Shown here: positions 23,596-37,671 of the stretch, piece after piece
How the letters are laid out: every line of letters begins with the position of its first letter
Numbering within the stretch: position 1 is the stretch's first letter
Origin: Calycina herbarum
Taxonomy: Eukaryota > Ascomycota > Leotiomycetes > Helotiales > Pezizellaceae
Length of the DNA stretch: 64,000 nt
Direction of reading: 5' to 3'
NCBI GenBank assembly: GCA_001414485.1
Contig: LLEY01000110.1
Span: 62,001-126,000 of the forward strand
Made by a program: the position numbers and the translations under genes
The notes under the pieces: model-generated
The model's input: only the letters and a program-made list of their open reading frames with translations
The model's database searches: none
What the model was told of the DNA's origin: nothing

Positions 23596-23872
23596 AGTAC
23601 TTTTTATTATAAGCTAAATATAAAGAGGTTAATAGATAAGGTTATCTTATTATAAGAAGAATTAACTAAGAAAGAAAAGAGAAGAAGTCTATTCTACGTA
23701 TAATAATATCTCAGTTCCTTATAGCTTATACTTACTAAGGAACCTCGAAGTAAGAGGTATAAGATCTCTTCTCTTCTACGTAGAATAGACTTCTCTTCTT
23801 AGTTAATTCTTCTTAGAATAAAGACAACCTTATCTATTAACCTCTTTATATTCGGCTTATAATAAGAATACT
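23596..23872. repeat. Large imperfect inverted repeat (hairpin)
   Basis: The left arm 23596-23700 and the right arm 23777-23872 are reverse complements of each other with a few mismatches and small indels. The arms are about 100 bp and the loop about 75 bp. The core GTCTATTCTACGTA pairs with TACGTAGAATAGAC. It may be a MITE or a palindromic transposon end. The loop repeats a CCTTATAGCTTATACTTACTAAG string also found at 22919-22945. Confidence 0.7.
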
Positions 23873-24351
23873 TATATATTTTAATAAGACTTATTTATTA
23901 TTATTTAAAAGGCTCTTATAAAGACAGGCTAATAATCGACAGAGGAATTCGTATAGTAGCTAGCTTCTAGTCTTTTAGCTTAATTTCGTATAAGCGTATT
24001 TATTAAAGAGATAAAGTATTTAGAAGTAGAACTGTTAATTTAAACGTCTTATTTAATAATCTAGGGAAGTTCTAGAATTATATTATATAATTCTAAGCGA
24101 GGAATAATATAGAGAAACGACCTAGCTTCGTAGTATTTATTAATATCTAAAGAGATAGTAGTAACTTCTATTACTATATCGTCTAAGAGAGTATTAAAGC
24201 TAGAGAGCTCTTAAAGAGAGATAGGAATATACTAAAGGTTATTCTAAGTAGTAAAGAAGAAGCTAATAAGTCTATATAATAAATATCTAGAGTTAAGAAG
24301 AGCTTTTATAAAATATTCTTTATTAACTAATATAGAAACTAAAAATAAGAG
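23873..24351. other. RIP debris, left flank of the composite gypsy insertion
   Basis: AT-rich sequence with degenerate frames and no assignable domain. It is contiguous in origin with 38124-38398, because the gypsy insertion with its ACTAT duplication separates them. Confidence 0.5.
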
Positions 24352-24356
24352 ACTAT

Positions 24357-24803
24357 TATAACGAAACTCAAACGAACTAAACAAAGATAACTAAGTCTCG
24401 AAGGTTAGTATATAAGTAAGAAGTATAGATATACTAGGTTATTTACTTAGAAGTAAACTCGTTACTTATATTAAAGATATTAAATAAGATAATAAGATTA
24501 ATAACCAAAGTTAAGTACGAAGCTTCTATCTAATAGTAGACGTGCTAGTCTTATATAGAACCCTTGTTCTATCTGGATCCCTTTATAAGCCTAGATCTCT
24601 AGATCCCTCTAGATCTCTTAAGAGATCTAATAGAATCTAATACGTGACTTCTAATAGTTATCTAATAGTAAGATCCTAGAATACCTAAATACCTCTTATA
24701 CTACTAATTCCCTCTTATACTATCTTCTATTTCCTAGATATTATACCTTATCTTATTAGAGCGCTGTCTAGACTACTTATCACGTATAACGTGATTTATA
24801 ATA
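24357..24803 (-). repeat. 3' LTR of outer gypsy element
   Basis: 447 bp. In plus-strand reading it starts TATAACGAAACT (from TGTAACG after RIP) and ends ..TTTATAATA (from CGTAACA). It contains the hairpin TTTACTTAGAAGTAAA shared by all five LTR copies. Confidence 0.9.
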
Positions 24804-27800
24804 CTATCTTCTTCTTAGCTTAGTATATCCTTATACTTAAGTATAAGCTAAGGAACTCGGTTAGAGTACTAGTAGTATTCTTTCCTTTCTATTATATTCT
24901 ACCTTATATAAAAAAAAAAAGAAGAGCGAATACTTCTTATAAAAAGTATTAAAATAGTTTATAATAAAATATTACTATATTCTTACTATGCTTCTTAAAA
25001 GCGTAGATGTTTTATCGACTTCTCTTAATCTTCTTAATATTTTAAATATGTTTAGTTAAAGCTGAAATATAATAGGACCGACGATGCCTAGGAGAAGAAC
25101 GTTCTCTATATTAGTAACTAGACCTTTATTAAAAGATAAGAAGAGAAGCTAGAAAGAGAGGAGGAAGAGGCGATAGTAAAGATTCTACAGTTATAAAAGT
25201 AGAAGACCTTTCTTAAAGAAAGGCGGCGTAAGATGTCTTATTAAGGGCTTCGTTTTCTTAATAAACTCGACGCTACTAAGGAGGTAGAAAAGAAAGAGAA
25301 GGAGGAGAGAGAAAGAGAGGAACGAGAGTATTAAGAGGCGGAGGTTACCTAACTAGTAGCCCTGTCTATTCCTTCTAGTTCTTAATCTAAGATAGATCTT
25401 AACTTAGTCTTTCTTATAGCTTTTCCTTTAGACTATAAAATATAAGTAAACCTAGGTTTTTCTAATAGAACTTCTAAAGTTCTATTAAGTAATAGTTAAG
25501 ATTACTTTTTAGTTTCTAAGTATTTTCTAAGTATAAGTAATCTAACTATTTAATTAAATACTTAACTTATTCTTTAATAAGTTTATAGTTAAGAATTCTT
25601 TTAACTTTGTATTTAGTATTTAGATTTACTAGTTAAATTTCTATAATTAGAGCTAGTAGTGCTCCTAGTAGTACTAGTTTAAGTAGGGATATATAAAATA
25701 CTAGGTAGATGTTTATTATCTTTAGTAGTACTAATTTATAATTTAAAGGTCTCTTAACTCGTTTAATTTTAAATAGTCTAAGTTTTTTATAATCTAGTTT
25801 ATTACTTAGTCTTTTAATATTAATATTTTTCTATACTAAGTAGACTCTATCCCTCTCTTTTAGCGTTAGCTCCTAACTACGTCGTTTGTTATAGTAGTAT
25901 ATATTTCTTTCGGCTATGAACTATAAATCCTCTACGAGTTTCTTATATAGCCTTTTAATTTTTAAGACTTAAATACGAGTAAGCTGGTTGTCGATAGTTA
26001 TAGATAGTAGTTCTTAATACGCTATTAGTTTATATCTAAAGTTAGTATAGAATAGTATAATAAGTGTTATTTCTATTACTAAACTATTATAAGTAAACTA
26101 TGCTAGAGGTAGTAGTTCTACCTAGTTGTCTTATTAGTAGTTTATATAATAACAAAGGTATGTTTCTACTACTTAGTTTATACGTTTGTTTCCTCTATTT
26201 ATCTAAGAGTGAAAAGCTATAGAGAGCTTCCTTTTCGTACTTAATCGTTCTATAAGAGCGATTTAAAATTTTAAAGTAAAGAGCTTATCTCTATCTAAGA
26301 GTATTTCTTTAGATAGTCTATATCTTAAGACTACTTTCTTAAGAAATACGAATACTAATTCCTCTATTATACTTAACTCTATATATACTATTAGAATTAT
26401 ATACTTTATAAGTCGTTTTATAATAACTAGGATCGTATTATACTTAACTTCTATTATTAGATCTTTAGATTTTAGTAATTTAATAATAAAATCTATAGAT
26501 ATTAATTTTTAAGGTATTTATAATATTAGAGTAGTATTTATCTATCTATAAGATATATAGTAGGAAGCCTTATTCCTAGTATAGGTATTATATTCTACTA
26601 TTACTTTCTTAACTATCGTAGATAATCGATTAATATAGTAGTATTATCTTATTCTTTAGAGGGTTCTACGAATTCCTTAGTAGCTATAAGTAAGTATAGT
26701 ATAGTATTCCTATAAGAATTCCTTTATATATAAGCTAGGAACCTATAGTTTCCCTTTTATATACTAGTTATAACCTTTATATATACTCTAAATTTTATCT
26801 ATCTATATATTATTTATTACTACTATTTCGTATACTATAGGTACTAAGTCTCTATTTTTAAGAGTTTTTAAGATTATAATCTTTTTATACTCTTTATTTC
26901 TCTTATATCTAGGTTTTTAGCTAAGAGTATTAGCTTAAGTGTTTAACGTTCCTTTTATATAATAAATAATAATATTAAACCTTCTTAATATTTCTACCTA
27001 TTTAGCTAACTATTTAGTCGTAAGTTCCTTAGTTATTATAAATATTTTAAGGCTCTTATAGTTAGATAGAATCGTAACTTAGTATTTTACTAGCTATAAA
27101 TAAATTCTCTAGTGTTCTAAAGCTAATACTATAGCTAGTAATTCCTTATCGAAGATACTATAGTTCTATTATACTAAATTAAATATTTTAGAATAATATA
27201 TAATAGATATAAGTTTTCTTTTATTATTTAGTTATAAGTAAATCGTATCTACTACTATATCTAAGGCGTCTATTTCGATTATACTAGGCTTATCTATATC
27301 GAAATCGTATAAAATAGATTTTTCTATAAACCTTACTTTAATTCTCTAAAAAGCATCCTTAGCTTGTTTATTCTAAATAAACTTAATAGCTTTCTTAATT
27401 AGTACTAATATTAGTTTAGTAATCTTTATATAGTCTCTAATAAACGGATAGTAAAAGTTTATAAATCTAAGAAAGAACTATATATCTTTTACGTTCTCTA
27501 GTAATTTCTAGTTTAAGATGTCTTAGATCTTTACTAGATCTATTTCTATTTTCTCTAAGCTAAATACCTATTCTAGGAAAAGTGTCTAAGTTACTCTAAA
27601 TTTATACTTTAAGAGTTTTAACAAAGAGTTCACTTTTATAAGTTATTATAAAACTTCTTTAATATATCTCTTATATTCCTTTTCTTTTTCTAAGAAGATT
27701 AAGAAATTATCTAGGTAATAGATTACTATTACTTCTAGAAGATCCTCTAAAATGTTATTATTTTATCTCTAATATATAGCTAGTATATTATATAGTCTAA

Positions 27801-30800
27801 ATAGTATAACTATATATTTATAAAGGCTTAATAGTAAGGTAAATACTATCTTCTATTCGTCTCTGACTTTTATTTATATAAGTCTATAAGCGTTTTATTA
27901 ATCTAATTTTATAAATTATACTATCTTATTTAACTTATCCTATAAGTATTAGCTAAGTAGTAATAGATAAGCGTCCTTAACTATAGTATAATTTACTTCT
28001 TAATAATTAATATATACTCTCTCTTCTAGGTTATCTTTCTTCTTAACTATAAGTATATTTAAGATAATTAGTAACTTAGATCTTCTAATATATTCCTTTT
28101 TAATACCTTCCTTTATATAACTTTCTATTCTCTAGAGGCTTTTCTAGTTATATAACCGAAGCTTCTACTTTAAGAGATAATAACCCTCTTTTAATTTAAT
28201 TTTATAATCTTATAAGCGATGTTCTAGTAAGGCTTATAAGTCTTCTAGGTTTTTGAACAAAGCCTTAAATTCTTTATACTATATAGGTATTTTATTATTA
28301 GCTGTCTTACTAACCTATGGAGGACCCTAGGTAAGGTGTTCTAGCGTCTTAGAAGAGGTAGCGCTAACCTTGTTCTAGCCTTATAGTTATAATTATAAAC
28401 CTATATAATTATATTAACTAAAGGTTATTTTCTAAGCCTTCTAGTTAATATTTAGATTATATTCTTAAATCTATAGTATACTAAGTATTGCTTCCTTATT
28501 CTCTATTTTAATAATATTAAATTATATATCTAAGTAGTATCCTTCGATAGTAATCTTTATTAGAATAGTTTATTAATTAATAATTCTATTCTAGTATATA
28601 ACGTTTATTCTATTAACTACTCTTAAGTAGTATAGCCTTATACCTTTAATTAGGATGTTTAGCTTCTTTTAAGCTATTAGAGAAAGGAAATTACCTGTTG
28701 CTCTAGAATTAATTAAGACTTAGAGTTCCTTTCCTCTTATCTTTGCTATTATTATAAGTTAATTTTCTTTAGATATAGTATTTAACTCTCTTATAGTAGT
28801 ATAATTTTCTAGTTTAATATAATAAACCTTAAATCTTCTTTTACTATTGCTTCTCTTTTAAGAGCTTAGGAAGAATATTACTTTTTTATTATTAGAAAAA
28901 GCTACTTCGTATATTAAACTATCTTCTATAGTTCTCTTAGGTTCTAGAAGTGTTCTTATAAAACGTCTTTCTATAGACTAGTTTAATAATACTCGTAGTT
29001 TATACTAAACCTATTTAATAGTTGCTTTATATAATATCTTAGTAGTCTACTATTTACCTTTTATAGGTTAGTAGAATTCCTAGATTAGGTTAGCCTAGGG
29101 GTCTATCTTAGTAACCCTAAATACTTGCTAATCTTCTAATCCTTTAAATACTATTATAACTCTTTTCTTAACTCTTAATACTTAATATTTCTTATTAATT
29201 ACTAATTTATAATCTTAACTAAGTAGGTAGGTAGTAATATCTAACTTTAGACATCTGTTATATTTATCGAATCCTTCTAGGTAATACTACTACTATTTAG
29301 TAGTATTATTTCTTAAATTAGTAACCTTCTATAGATCTCTCTCTTCTAAGTAGTTATTTAGTATTATCTATTCTAGTTCTAGCTTCTTAAACTTAATAGT
29401 TTCTCTCCTAGTAATAGAGCTAACTATAGTTACTCGATCTTAATTATTCCTTACTATCTTATAAGTAGTTAAGATAGTAGGATTAACTTCTTAAGTAGAA
29501 TATAGGCTCTAGAAATCAGGTTTCTATCCTTCTATATATACCTATCTATTCCCTCTCTTAAAGGTCCTAATAAATGCTTATGTTTCCTCTTCTTTAGGTT
29601 TATATATTCTAGGATTTACCTCTAATAAGTTAGATTCTAACTCTAATAACTCTAATAAACTTATTAATAGTAGTAATTTATATTCTACTTAAAGAGGTAA
29701 TTCGTAATCTATTTCTAAATATATATTATAATATTCTTTAAATAATAGATCTCTACTATTATTAGTATTCTATACCTTACTAACTTATAGCTTAATTCTA
29801 TTATTTAGCTATAGGTATATAGCGCCTGTAGTTATATCTATAGTATCTATTTCGATCTATATACTATATTCTCTAGCTTCGAGTTCCTCGTCTATAAGTT
29901 TAATTTTATTAAGTAATACTACTTCTTTATAAACTATAACGTTGATTTATCTCTTCCTATTTAAGTCTTTCTTCTTACTACACTTATTTACTCTATAGCC
30001 TAAGAGACTATAGTTATAACACAAGTTCTACTTACGTCGACGATTTCGCTTCTCCTAGGAAAGTCCTTCTTTCCTTAGAAAGGTTTTCTTCTATATAGTA
30101 TTTACCTCCTTACTATGTTTATTAGTATAAGAGTACTTCTACTTTCTTAACTCTTAGCTCTTTTCCTCGTGTCTAGGGTTACTCTTTCTAAATTTATATA
30201 AGCAGTTATCTAGCTAGACAACTTCCTTAATTATATCTATAATAGTTAAGAACTATATATTCTACTTAGCTATTTTCTTATAAATATATACCTTTAATCC
30301 TCTATAAAAGAGTTCTATAAGAGCAATAGTATTCTATTCTAACTTCGTTCTATAACGTTGAAATTCATTAGTATAATCTATTACTAATCCGGTCTAGTAT
30401 AATTCTAAAAGCTTATATATAGCTGTTTAGATCGCGTCGAAGTCTTCGAAGACTTTTCTAATAGTTGCCTTAAATCCTCTCTAAGATTTAAATATAATCT
30501 TAGTTAATTCTACCTTTCTATCTTTATTCTTATTCTTAAAGAAGTCCTCTAAATATAGCTAAGCCTATTCTAACGCTAATCCTCTAAGGTAGGAGATAGC
30601 AAAGATAGTTTGTAAATTATAATTACCTTTGAATTTATTAGAATTAAAGTTAAAATAGATGTCTATTTAAAGAAGGAATAAGTTAAGTTCTTTTCGCTTC
30701 TTATAATACGTGTCTAGTATCTTAACTTTAATAGACTTAAGTACTTTAACCTTATAGAGCTCGGGGGCGTCCGATATACTAATATTATCGTCGTTCCTAG

Positions 30801-30936
30801 TTGATTATATACTAGTAGGTGTTCTTCCAGTTATACTTCTAGATGTTCCTATAACGTTAACTCGACTAGTATTCGAGCTAGCTACTGCGGGGGTTGCTAG
30901 GGCTATAGCGACTGAACTTCTAAGCAGGTACTTAAA

Positions 30937-31371
30937 TATAACGAAACTCAAACGAACTAAACAAAGATAACTAAGTCTCGAAGGTTAGTATATAGTAAGA
31001 AGTATAAATGCGCTAGGTTGTTTACTTAGAAGTAAACTCGTTACTTATATTAAAGATATTAAATAAGATAATAAGATTAATAACTAAAGTTAAGTACGAA
31101 GCTCCTATCTAGATAGCAGACGTGCTAGTATATATAGAAGCTTTCCTTCCTTACGCTAGCTTACTAGCTTAGTCGCTCCATCGCTGCTAAACTGCTAGAC
31201 CTGTCGCCCCGTCTAGCGAACTCTTATCACGTGATTATAACCAAAGGAAATCCCTAGATCGCTTAGCTAACCTAACCGATCCCTATCTACTATAAGAGTA
31301 TTCCGATAGTACTTAACTTATTAGAACGCTGCCTAGTCTTTACTTATTACATATATACGTGATTCGTAATA
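30937..31371 (-). repeat. 3' LTR of inner gypsy element
   Basis: 435 bp, nearly identical to 37231-37665 and ending ATTCGTAATA where its partner has ATTCGTGACA. The differences seen are mostly C/T and G/A transitions. Confidence 0.9.
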
Positions 31372-34300
31372 CTATCCCCTTCTTAGCTTAGCGTGTCCCT
31401 ACGCTTAAGTATAACCTAAGAAATATCGTTAGAAGGCTAGCAGCCTTCTTTCTTTTCCTAATATAAATGCCCCCCGTTCTCTACGACGAACTGACTACGA
31501 AGCCCTTAGTAGAGTAATTAATTTATCTAGTAAGAAAATAGCTCTATATATCTATTATAAAAACGCTAATAAGGAATACAAGTATTTTAGTCTCAGAGAC
31601 TAAAAGCTATTATAGTATAGTTACTATACTACTATAAATAAGTCTTACGATATTCGTATTATTAATCGAATGCTTGTAGTAAACGAGTAGGAGAGCGTCG
31701 ACTCCTAGATCGAGCAGCTAGATAATAAAGAGGAGAAGAGTTATACGATCATAGCCGAGGCTATAGCTCGTATTCGTCGACTAAAGAAGCAAAAACGCTA
31801 ACTCTATAAGAAGTGTTAAAGGATAATAGCTACTAGTCTTAACTCGCTTAACAAGTTAGATGCTACTAAAGATCTAGAAAGAAAGAAAAAAGAGAAGAAG
31901 GAAGAGAAGAAGCAGATAGAAGAAGAGGCTGCCTAGCTAGCCGCCCTTCCTACGCCCGACGTTTCCGATCCTGCCTTCGTTCTAAGCCTCGACCTAGTTT
32001 TTCTTAAGTCCTTTCCTACTAACTACGTAATATAGATAGACTTAGGTTTCGACAGTAGAACTCCTAAAGTTCCTCTAAATACTAGCTAATGTTTTTTCTA
32101 GGTTCCTAAGTGTTTTCTAAATATAGGTAATCTAACTATTTTATTAAATATCTAATCTATCTCTTAATAAGTCTATAGTTAAGAATCCTCTTAACTTTAT
32201 ACTTAGTGTTTAGATTTACTAGTTAAATTTCTATAAGTAGAGCTAGTAGTACTCCTAGTAGTACTAGTTTAAGTAGGGATATATAGAATACTAGGTAGAT
32301 GTTTATTATTCTTAGTAGCGCTAATTTATAATTTAAAGGTCCTCTAATATATTTAATTTTAAATAGTCTAAGTTTTTTATAATCTAGTTTATTACTTAGT
32401 CTTTTTATATTAATATTTTTTTATACTAAGTAGACTTTATCTCTCTCTTTTAACGTTAGCTTCTAACTACGTCGTTTATTATAGTAGTACGCGTTTCTTT
32501 TAGCTATAAACTATAAGTCCTCTACTAGTTCCTTATATAGACTTTTAATTTTTAAGACTTAAATATAAGTAAGTTAGTTATTAATAATTATAAACAGTAG
32601 TTCTTAATACACCGATAATTCATATCTAAAGTTAGTATAGAATAGCGTAATAAGTATTATTTCTATTACTAAACTATTATAGGCAAACTATACTAAAGGC
32701 AGCAGTTCTACCTAGTTATCTTACTAGTAGTTTATATAATAACGAAGGTATATTTCAACTACTTAATTTATCTGTTCATTTCCTCTATTTATTTAAAGGT
32801 AAAAAGCTATAAAAAGCTTTCTTTTTATACCTAATCGTTCTATAAGAGCGATCTAAAATTTTAAAGTAAAGAGCTTATCTCTATCTAAGAGTATCTCTTC
32901 AGATAGCCTATATCTTAAGACTACTTCTCTAAGGAATATAAATACTAATTCCTTAGCTATACTTAACTCTATATATACTATTAGAATTATATACTTCGTA
33001 AGTTATTCTATAATAACTAGGATCGAGTTATACTTAACTCTTATTATTAGGTTCTTAGATTTTAGTAATTTAATAATAAAATCTATAGATATTAATTTCT
33101 AAGGTATTTATAGTATTAGAGTAGTATTTATCTATCTATAAGGAGTATAGTAGGAAGCCTTATTCCTAGTATAGGTATTATATTCTACTATTACTTCCTT
33201 AACTATCGTAGATAACTGATTAATATAGTAGTATTATCTTATCCTCTAGAGGGTTCTATGAATTCCTTAGTAACCGTAAGCGAGCGTAGTATAGTATTCC
33301 TATATAAACTCCTTTATATATAAGCTAGAAACCTATAGTTTCCCTTTTATATACTAATTATAACCTTTATATATATTCTAAATTTTATCTATCTAGATGT
33401 TATTTATTACTATTATTTTATATATAGTAGATACTAAGTCTCTATTCTTAAGAGTTTTTAAGATTATAATCTTTTTATACTCTTTATCTCTCTTATATCT
33501 AGGTTTCTAACTAAGAGTATTAGCTTAAGTATTTAATATTCCTTTTATATATTAAATAATAATATTAAATCCTTTTAATATCTTTAACTATTTAGCTAAT
33601 TATCTTATTATAAGTTCCTTAGTTGTTATAAATATCTTAAGATTCTTATAGTTAGATAAAACTATAACTAGGTGTTTTACTAACTATAAATAGATTCTCT
33701 AGTATTCTTAAGCTAATACTATAGTAAGTAATTCCTTATTAAAGATACTATAGTTTTATTATACTAGGTTAAATATCTTAGAATAATATATAACAGATAT
33801 AAGTTTTCCTTTATTATTTAGTTATAAGTAAACTATATCTACTACTATATCTAAGACATCTATTTTAATTATATTAGGCTTATCTATATCGAAATTATAT
33901 AGAATAGGTTTTTCTATAAACTTTACTTTAATTTTCTAAAAAGTATCCTCTATCTATTTATTCTATATAAACTTAATAGCTTTTTTAACTAGTTCTAACA
34001 TTAGTTTAGTAATCTTTATATAGTCTTAGATAAATAGACAGTAAAAGTTTATAAATCTAAAGAAAGACTATATATCTTTTATATTCTTTAGTAATTTCTA
34101 GTTTAAGACGTCTTAGATCTTTACTAGATCTATTTCTATTTTTCCTAAGCTAAATACCTATCCTAGGAAAAGTGTCTAAGTTACTCTAAACTTGTATTTT
34201 AAGAGTTTTAATCAAGAGTTTACTTTTATAAGTTATTATAAAACTTTTCTAATATATCTCTTATATTCTTCTTCTTTTCTTAAGAAGATTAGGATATTAT

Positions 34301-37230
34301 CTAGGTAATAAATTACTATTACCTTTAGAAGATCTTTTAAAATATTATTATTTTATCTCTAATATATAACTAGTATATTATAAAGTCTAAATAGTATAAC
34401 TATATATTTATAAAAGCCTAATAGTAAGGCAAATACTATCTTCTATTCGTCTCTAACTTTTATTTATATAAGTCTATAAGCGTTTTATTAATCTAGTTTT
34501 ATAAATTATACTACTTTACCTAACTTATCCTATAAGTATTAGCTTAGTAGTAGTAGATAAGCGTTCTTAACTATAGTATTATTTACTTCTCGGTAATTAA
34601 TATATACTCTTCTATCTAGATCGTCTTTTTTCTTAATAATAAGTATATTTAAGATAATTAGTAACTTAGATTTTCTAATATATCCCTTTTTAATACCTTC
34701 TTTTATATAACTTTCTATTTTCTATAAGCTTTTCTAGTTATATAACTGAAGCTTCTACTTTAAGAGATAATAACTCTCTTTTAATTTAATCTTATAATCT
34801 TATAAGCAATGTTTTAGTAAAGCTTATAAGTCTTCTAGGTTTTCGAACAAGGCTTTAAATTCTTTATACTATATAGGTATTTCGTTATTAGCTGTCTTAC
34901 TAACCTATAGAGGACTCTAGGCAAGGTGTTCTAGCGCTTTAAAAGAGGTAGCGCTAACCTCGTTCTAGCCTTAAAGTTATAAATACGAACTCTTATATTT
35001 ATATCGACTAAAAGTTATTTTCCTAGCTTTCTAGTCGATTTCTAGATTATGTTCCTAAATCTATAATATACTAAGTATTACTTCCTTACTTCCTATTTTA
35101 ATAATATTAAATTATATATCTAAATAGTATCCTTCGATATTAGCTCTTATTAGAATAGTTTATTAATTAATAATTCTATTTTAGTATATAACGTCCGTTC
35201 TATCGACTACTCCTAGTTAATATAGTCTTATTTCTTTAATTAGAATGTTCAGCTTTTCTTAAGCTGTTAGAGAAATAAAGTTGCCTATTACTCCCGAGTC
35301 TATTATAACTTATAACTTCTTTCCTTCTATTTCTATAGTTATTACTAACTGTCTCTCTTCTAAGGTAGCGTTTAGCTCTTTAGTTATTAGTTAGTAGAGT
35401 TCTCTCTATACCAACTCCGTTTCTTAGTCTATATCGTATTTGTTTATCTCTTAAAAGATTATATTAAATAATTTTCTACTTCTTAATTCCTAAAATATTA
35501 CTCTAACTTTTCTAACTAAAGCGACTATAGTATACTAGCCTCCTATTTCTAGTATAGCTTTAGTATCACTAGGTAGCGTACCTAAAAAACTAGGTTTAGA
35601 GCGTCTTATAAAGTCGTTATAACCCTGCTATTACTATAAGCTAGTTTCCTCTTATAGATCTACGACTATCTAAATATCTCCTATCTTAGGCGTACTAAAT
35701 AGCTTACTAGATTCTACTTATTTTAGTCTAGGTTCTTTAAATTCGATGGTTTCCCTTCTAGTAATAAGACTTACTAAAGTTATTCTGTCCTATTTATTTT
35801 AAACTATTTTATAGATAGTTAAAATAGTAGAGTTAATTCCTTAAATAGAATATAAGCTCTAGAAATCAGGTTTCTAGTTTTCTATATATACTTATCTATT
35901 CCCTCTTTTAAAAGTTCTAATAAATACTTATATTTTACTTTATTTAAGCTTATATATTCCTAGATCTACTTCTAATAAGTTAGATATTGATTCTAATAAC
36001 TCTAACGAACTTATTAATAGTAGTGATTTATATTCTACCTAAAGAGGCGATTTATAATCTATTTCCGACTATATATTATAATATTCTTTAAGTAATAGGT
36101 CCTTATTATTATTAGTATCTTATACCTTACTAACTTATAACTTAATTCCTTTACTTAGCTATAAGTATATAGCGCCTACTGTTGTATCTACAGCGTCTGT
36201 TTTAATTTACGTACTATAACCTCTAGCCTCGAGTTCTTCGTTCGTAAGTTCGATTTTTTCTAGTAAAGCTACTTCTTTTTAGATAGTAGCGTTAGCTTGT
36301 TTTCCTTTAGAGTCTTTCTTCTTACTATACTCATTTACTCTATAGCTAGGAAGACTATAGTTATAATACAAGTTCTACTTATATCGACGATTTTACTCTT
36401 TCTAGAATAGTCCTCCTCTTTAGGAGTTTTCTTTCTTAGATTCCTTCTCTAAAACCTATAATTTCTAAGTAGTATTAATTTCTATAGGGTCTCTATAATC
36501 TCTTCGTCTACCCTTTCTATATTAGTAACTATAACTTCCTTTCTTTTCTAGATTCCTTTTATAAATATAGTTATTAATCCTAATTATATTATTTATTAAT
36601 TTATTTAATATATCTAGAAAATCCTCTTATATAAGTTCATCCTTTATATTATCCTTAAGTCTACGATAGAATTGTTTACGTAATACTTCGTCGTTCTATT
36701 CTATCTATATAAAGTACTATTAAAATTATAAGGTATATTTAACAGCTAAACCTTTTTACTTAAACATATATAAAGCTCTAACTACCTTCTTTTTTATATT
36801 AACATCTTTAAAAGCCTAGTTAATTCTATCTCTAAACCCTTAAACATTTCTAAATAAATCTCTTATCTTCTTAGATATTTAAAGAGAGACTTTTCCTTTA
36901 GCTGTTTTATTTACCTAGTAATCCTCTAAGTATAGTTCTAACTAGTTATAAGCTACCTCTTTAAGATAGGTAGACAACTATATAACCTAGTTAGTTTTAT
37001 TTCTAAACTAAGTATAATAAAAGTTTAAGTAGAGGGAAGCTTTTATTAAGAACTCGGCTAGTTTCTTAGGCGAGCTATTAAACGGCTTTAGAAGAGGAAG
37101 TTTCACTTCCTCTCGAAGAGTAGTAACTAGTACAACTAAGAGGTCTATAGCTGGCTTTAGCGAGGTGGTTCTCGAAGTAGAAGAGGTTGCCGATATAGTA
37201 GCGATCTTACTTCTAAGTAGGTGCTTAAAG

Positions 37231-37665
37231 TATAATAAAACTTAAATAAACTAAATAAAGATAACTAAGTCTCGAAGGTTAGTATATAGTAAGAAGTATA
37301 AATACGCTAGGTTGTTTACTTAGAAGTAAACTCGTTACTTATATTAAAGATATTAAATAAGATAATAAGATTAATAACTAAAGTTAAGCACGAAGCTCCT
37401 ATCTAGATAGTAGACGTACTAGTATATATAGAAGCTTTCCTTCCTTATGCTAGCTTGCTAGCTTGGTCGCTCTATCGCTGCTAGACTGTTAGACCTGTCG
37501 CCCCGTCTAGCGAACTCTTATCACGTGATTATAACCAAAGGAAATCCCTAGATCGCTTAGCTAACCTAACCGATCCCTATCTGCTATAAGAGTATTCCGA
37601 TAGTACTTAACCTGTTAGGACGCCGCCTGGTCTTCACTTATCACGTGTACACGTGATTCGTGACA
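37231..37665 (-). repeat. 5' LTR of inner gypsy element
   Basis: 435 bp. Its plus-strand end ATTCGTGACA keeps the unmutated CA terminus. Six bases (TTAAAG) separate it from the next LTR: the TTAAA target duplication plus one base of the outer element. Confidence 0.9.
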
Positions 37666-37671
37666 TTAAAG

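Larger units (their letters stand above)
30937..37665 (-). mobile_element. Inner (nested) Ty3/gypsy LTR retrotransposon
   Basis: LTRs are 30937-31371 (3') and 37231-37665 (5'), both 435 bp. They share a private section (AGAAGCTTTCCTTCCTTA.GCTAGCTT). A 5-bp duplication TTAAA flanks it (30932-30936 and 37666-37670). It is 6.7 kb, on the minus strand. The polypurine tract CTAAGAAGGGGATAG (plus 31372-31386) directly precedes the 3' LTR. Internal domains parallel the outer element: knuckle remnant near 36330-36400 with its Cys/His turned to Tyr, RT with YLDN at about 34285-34320, RNase H near 33830-33900, integrase near 33000-33110. Stops are frequent throughout. It is inserted one base from the outer element's 5' LTR. 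Confidence 0.93.

Noticed and set aside
24803..31371. Simple tandem array of gypsy elements sharing LTRs
   Set aside because: The LTR pairing and two separate 5-bp duplications show nesting instead.
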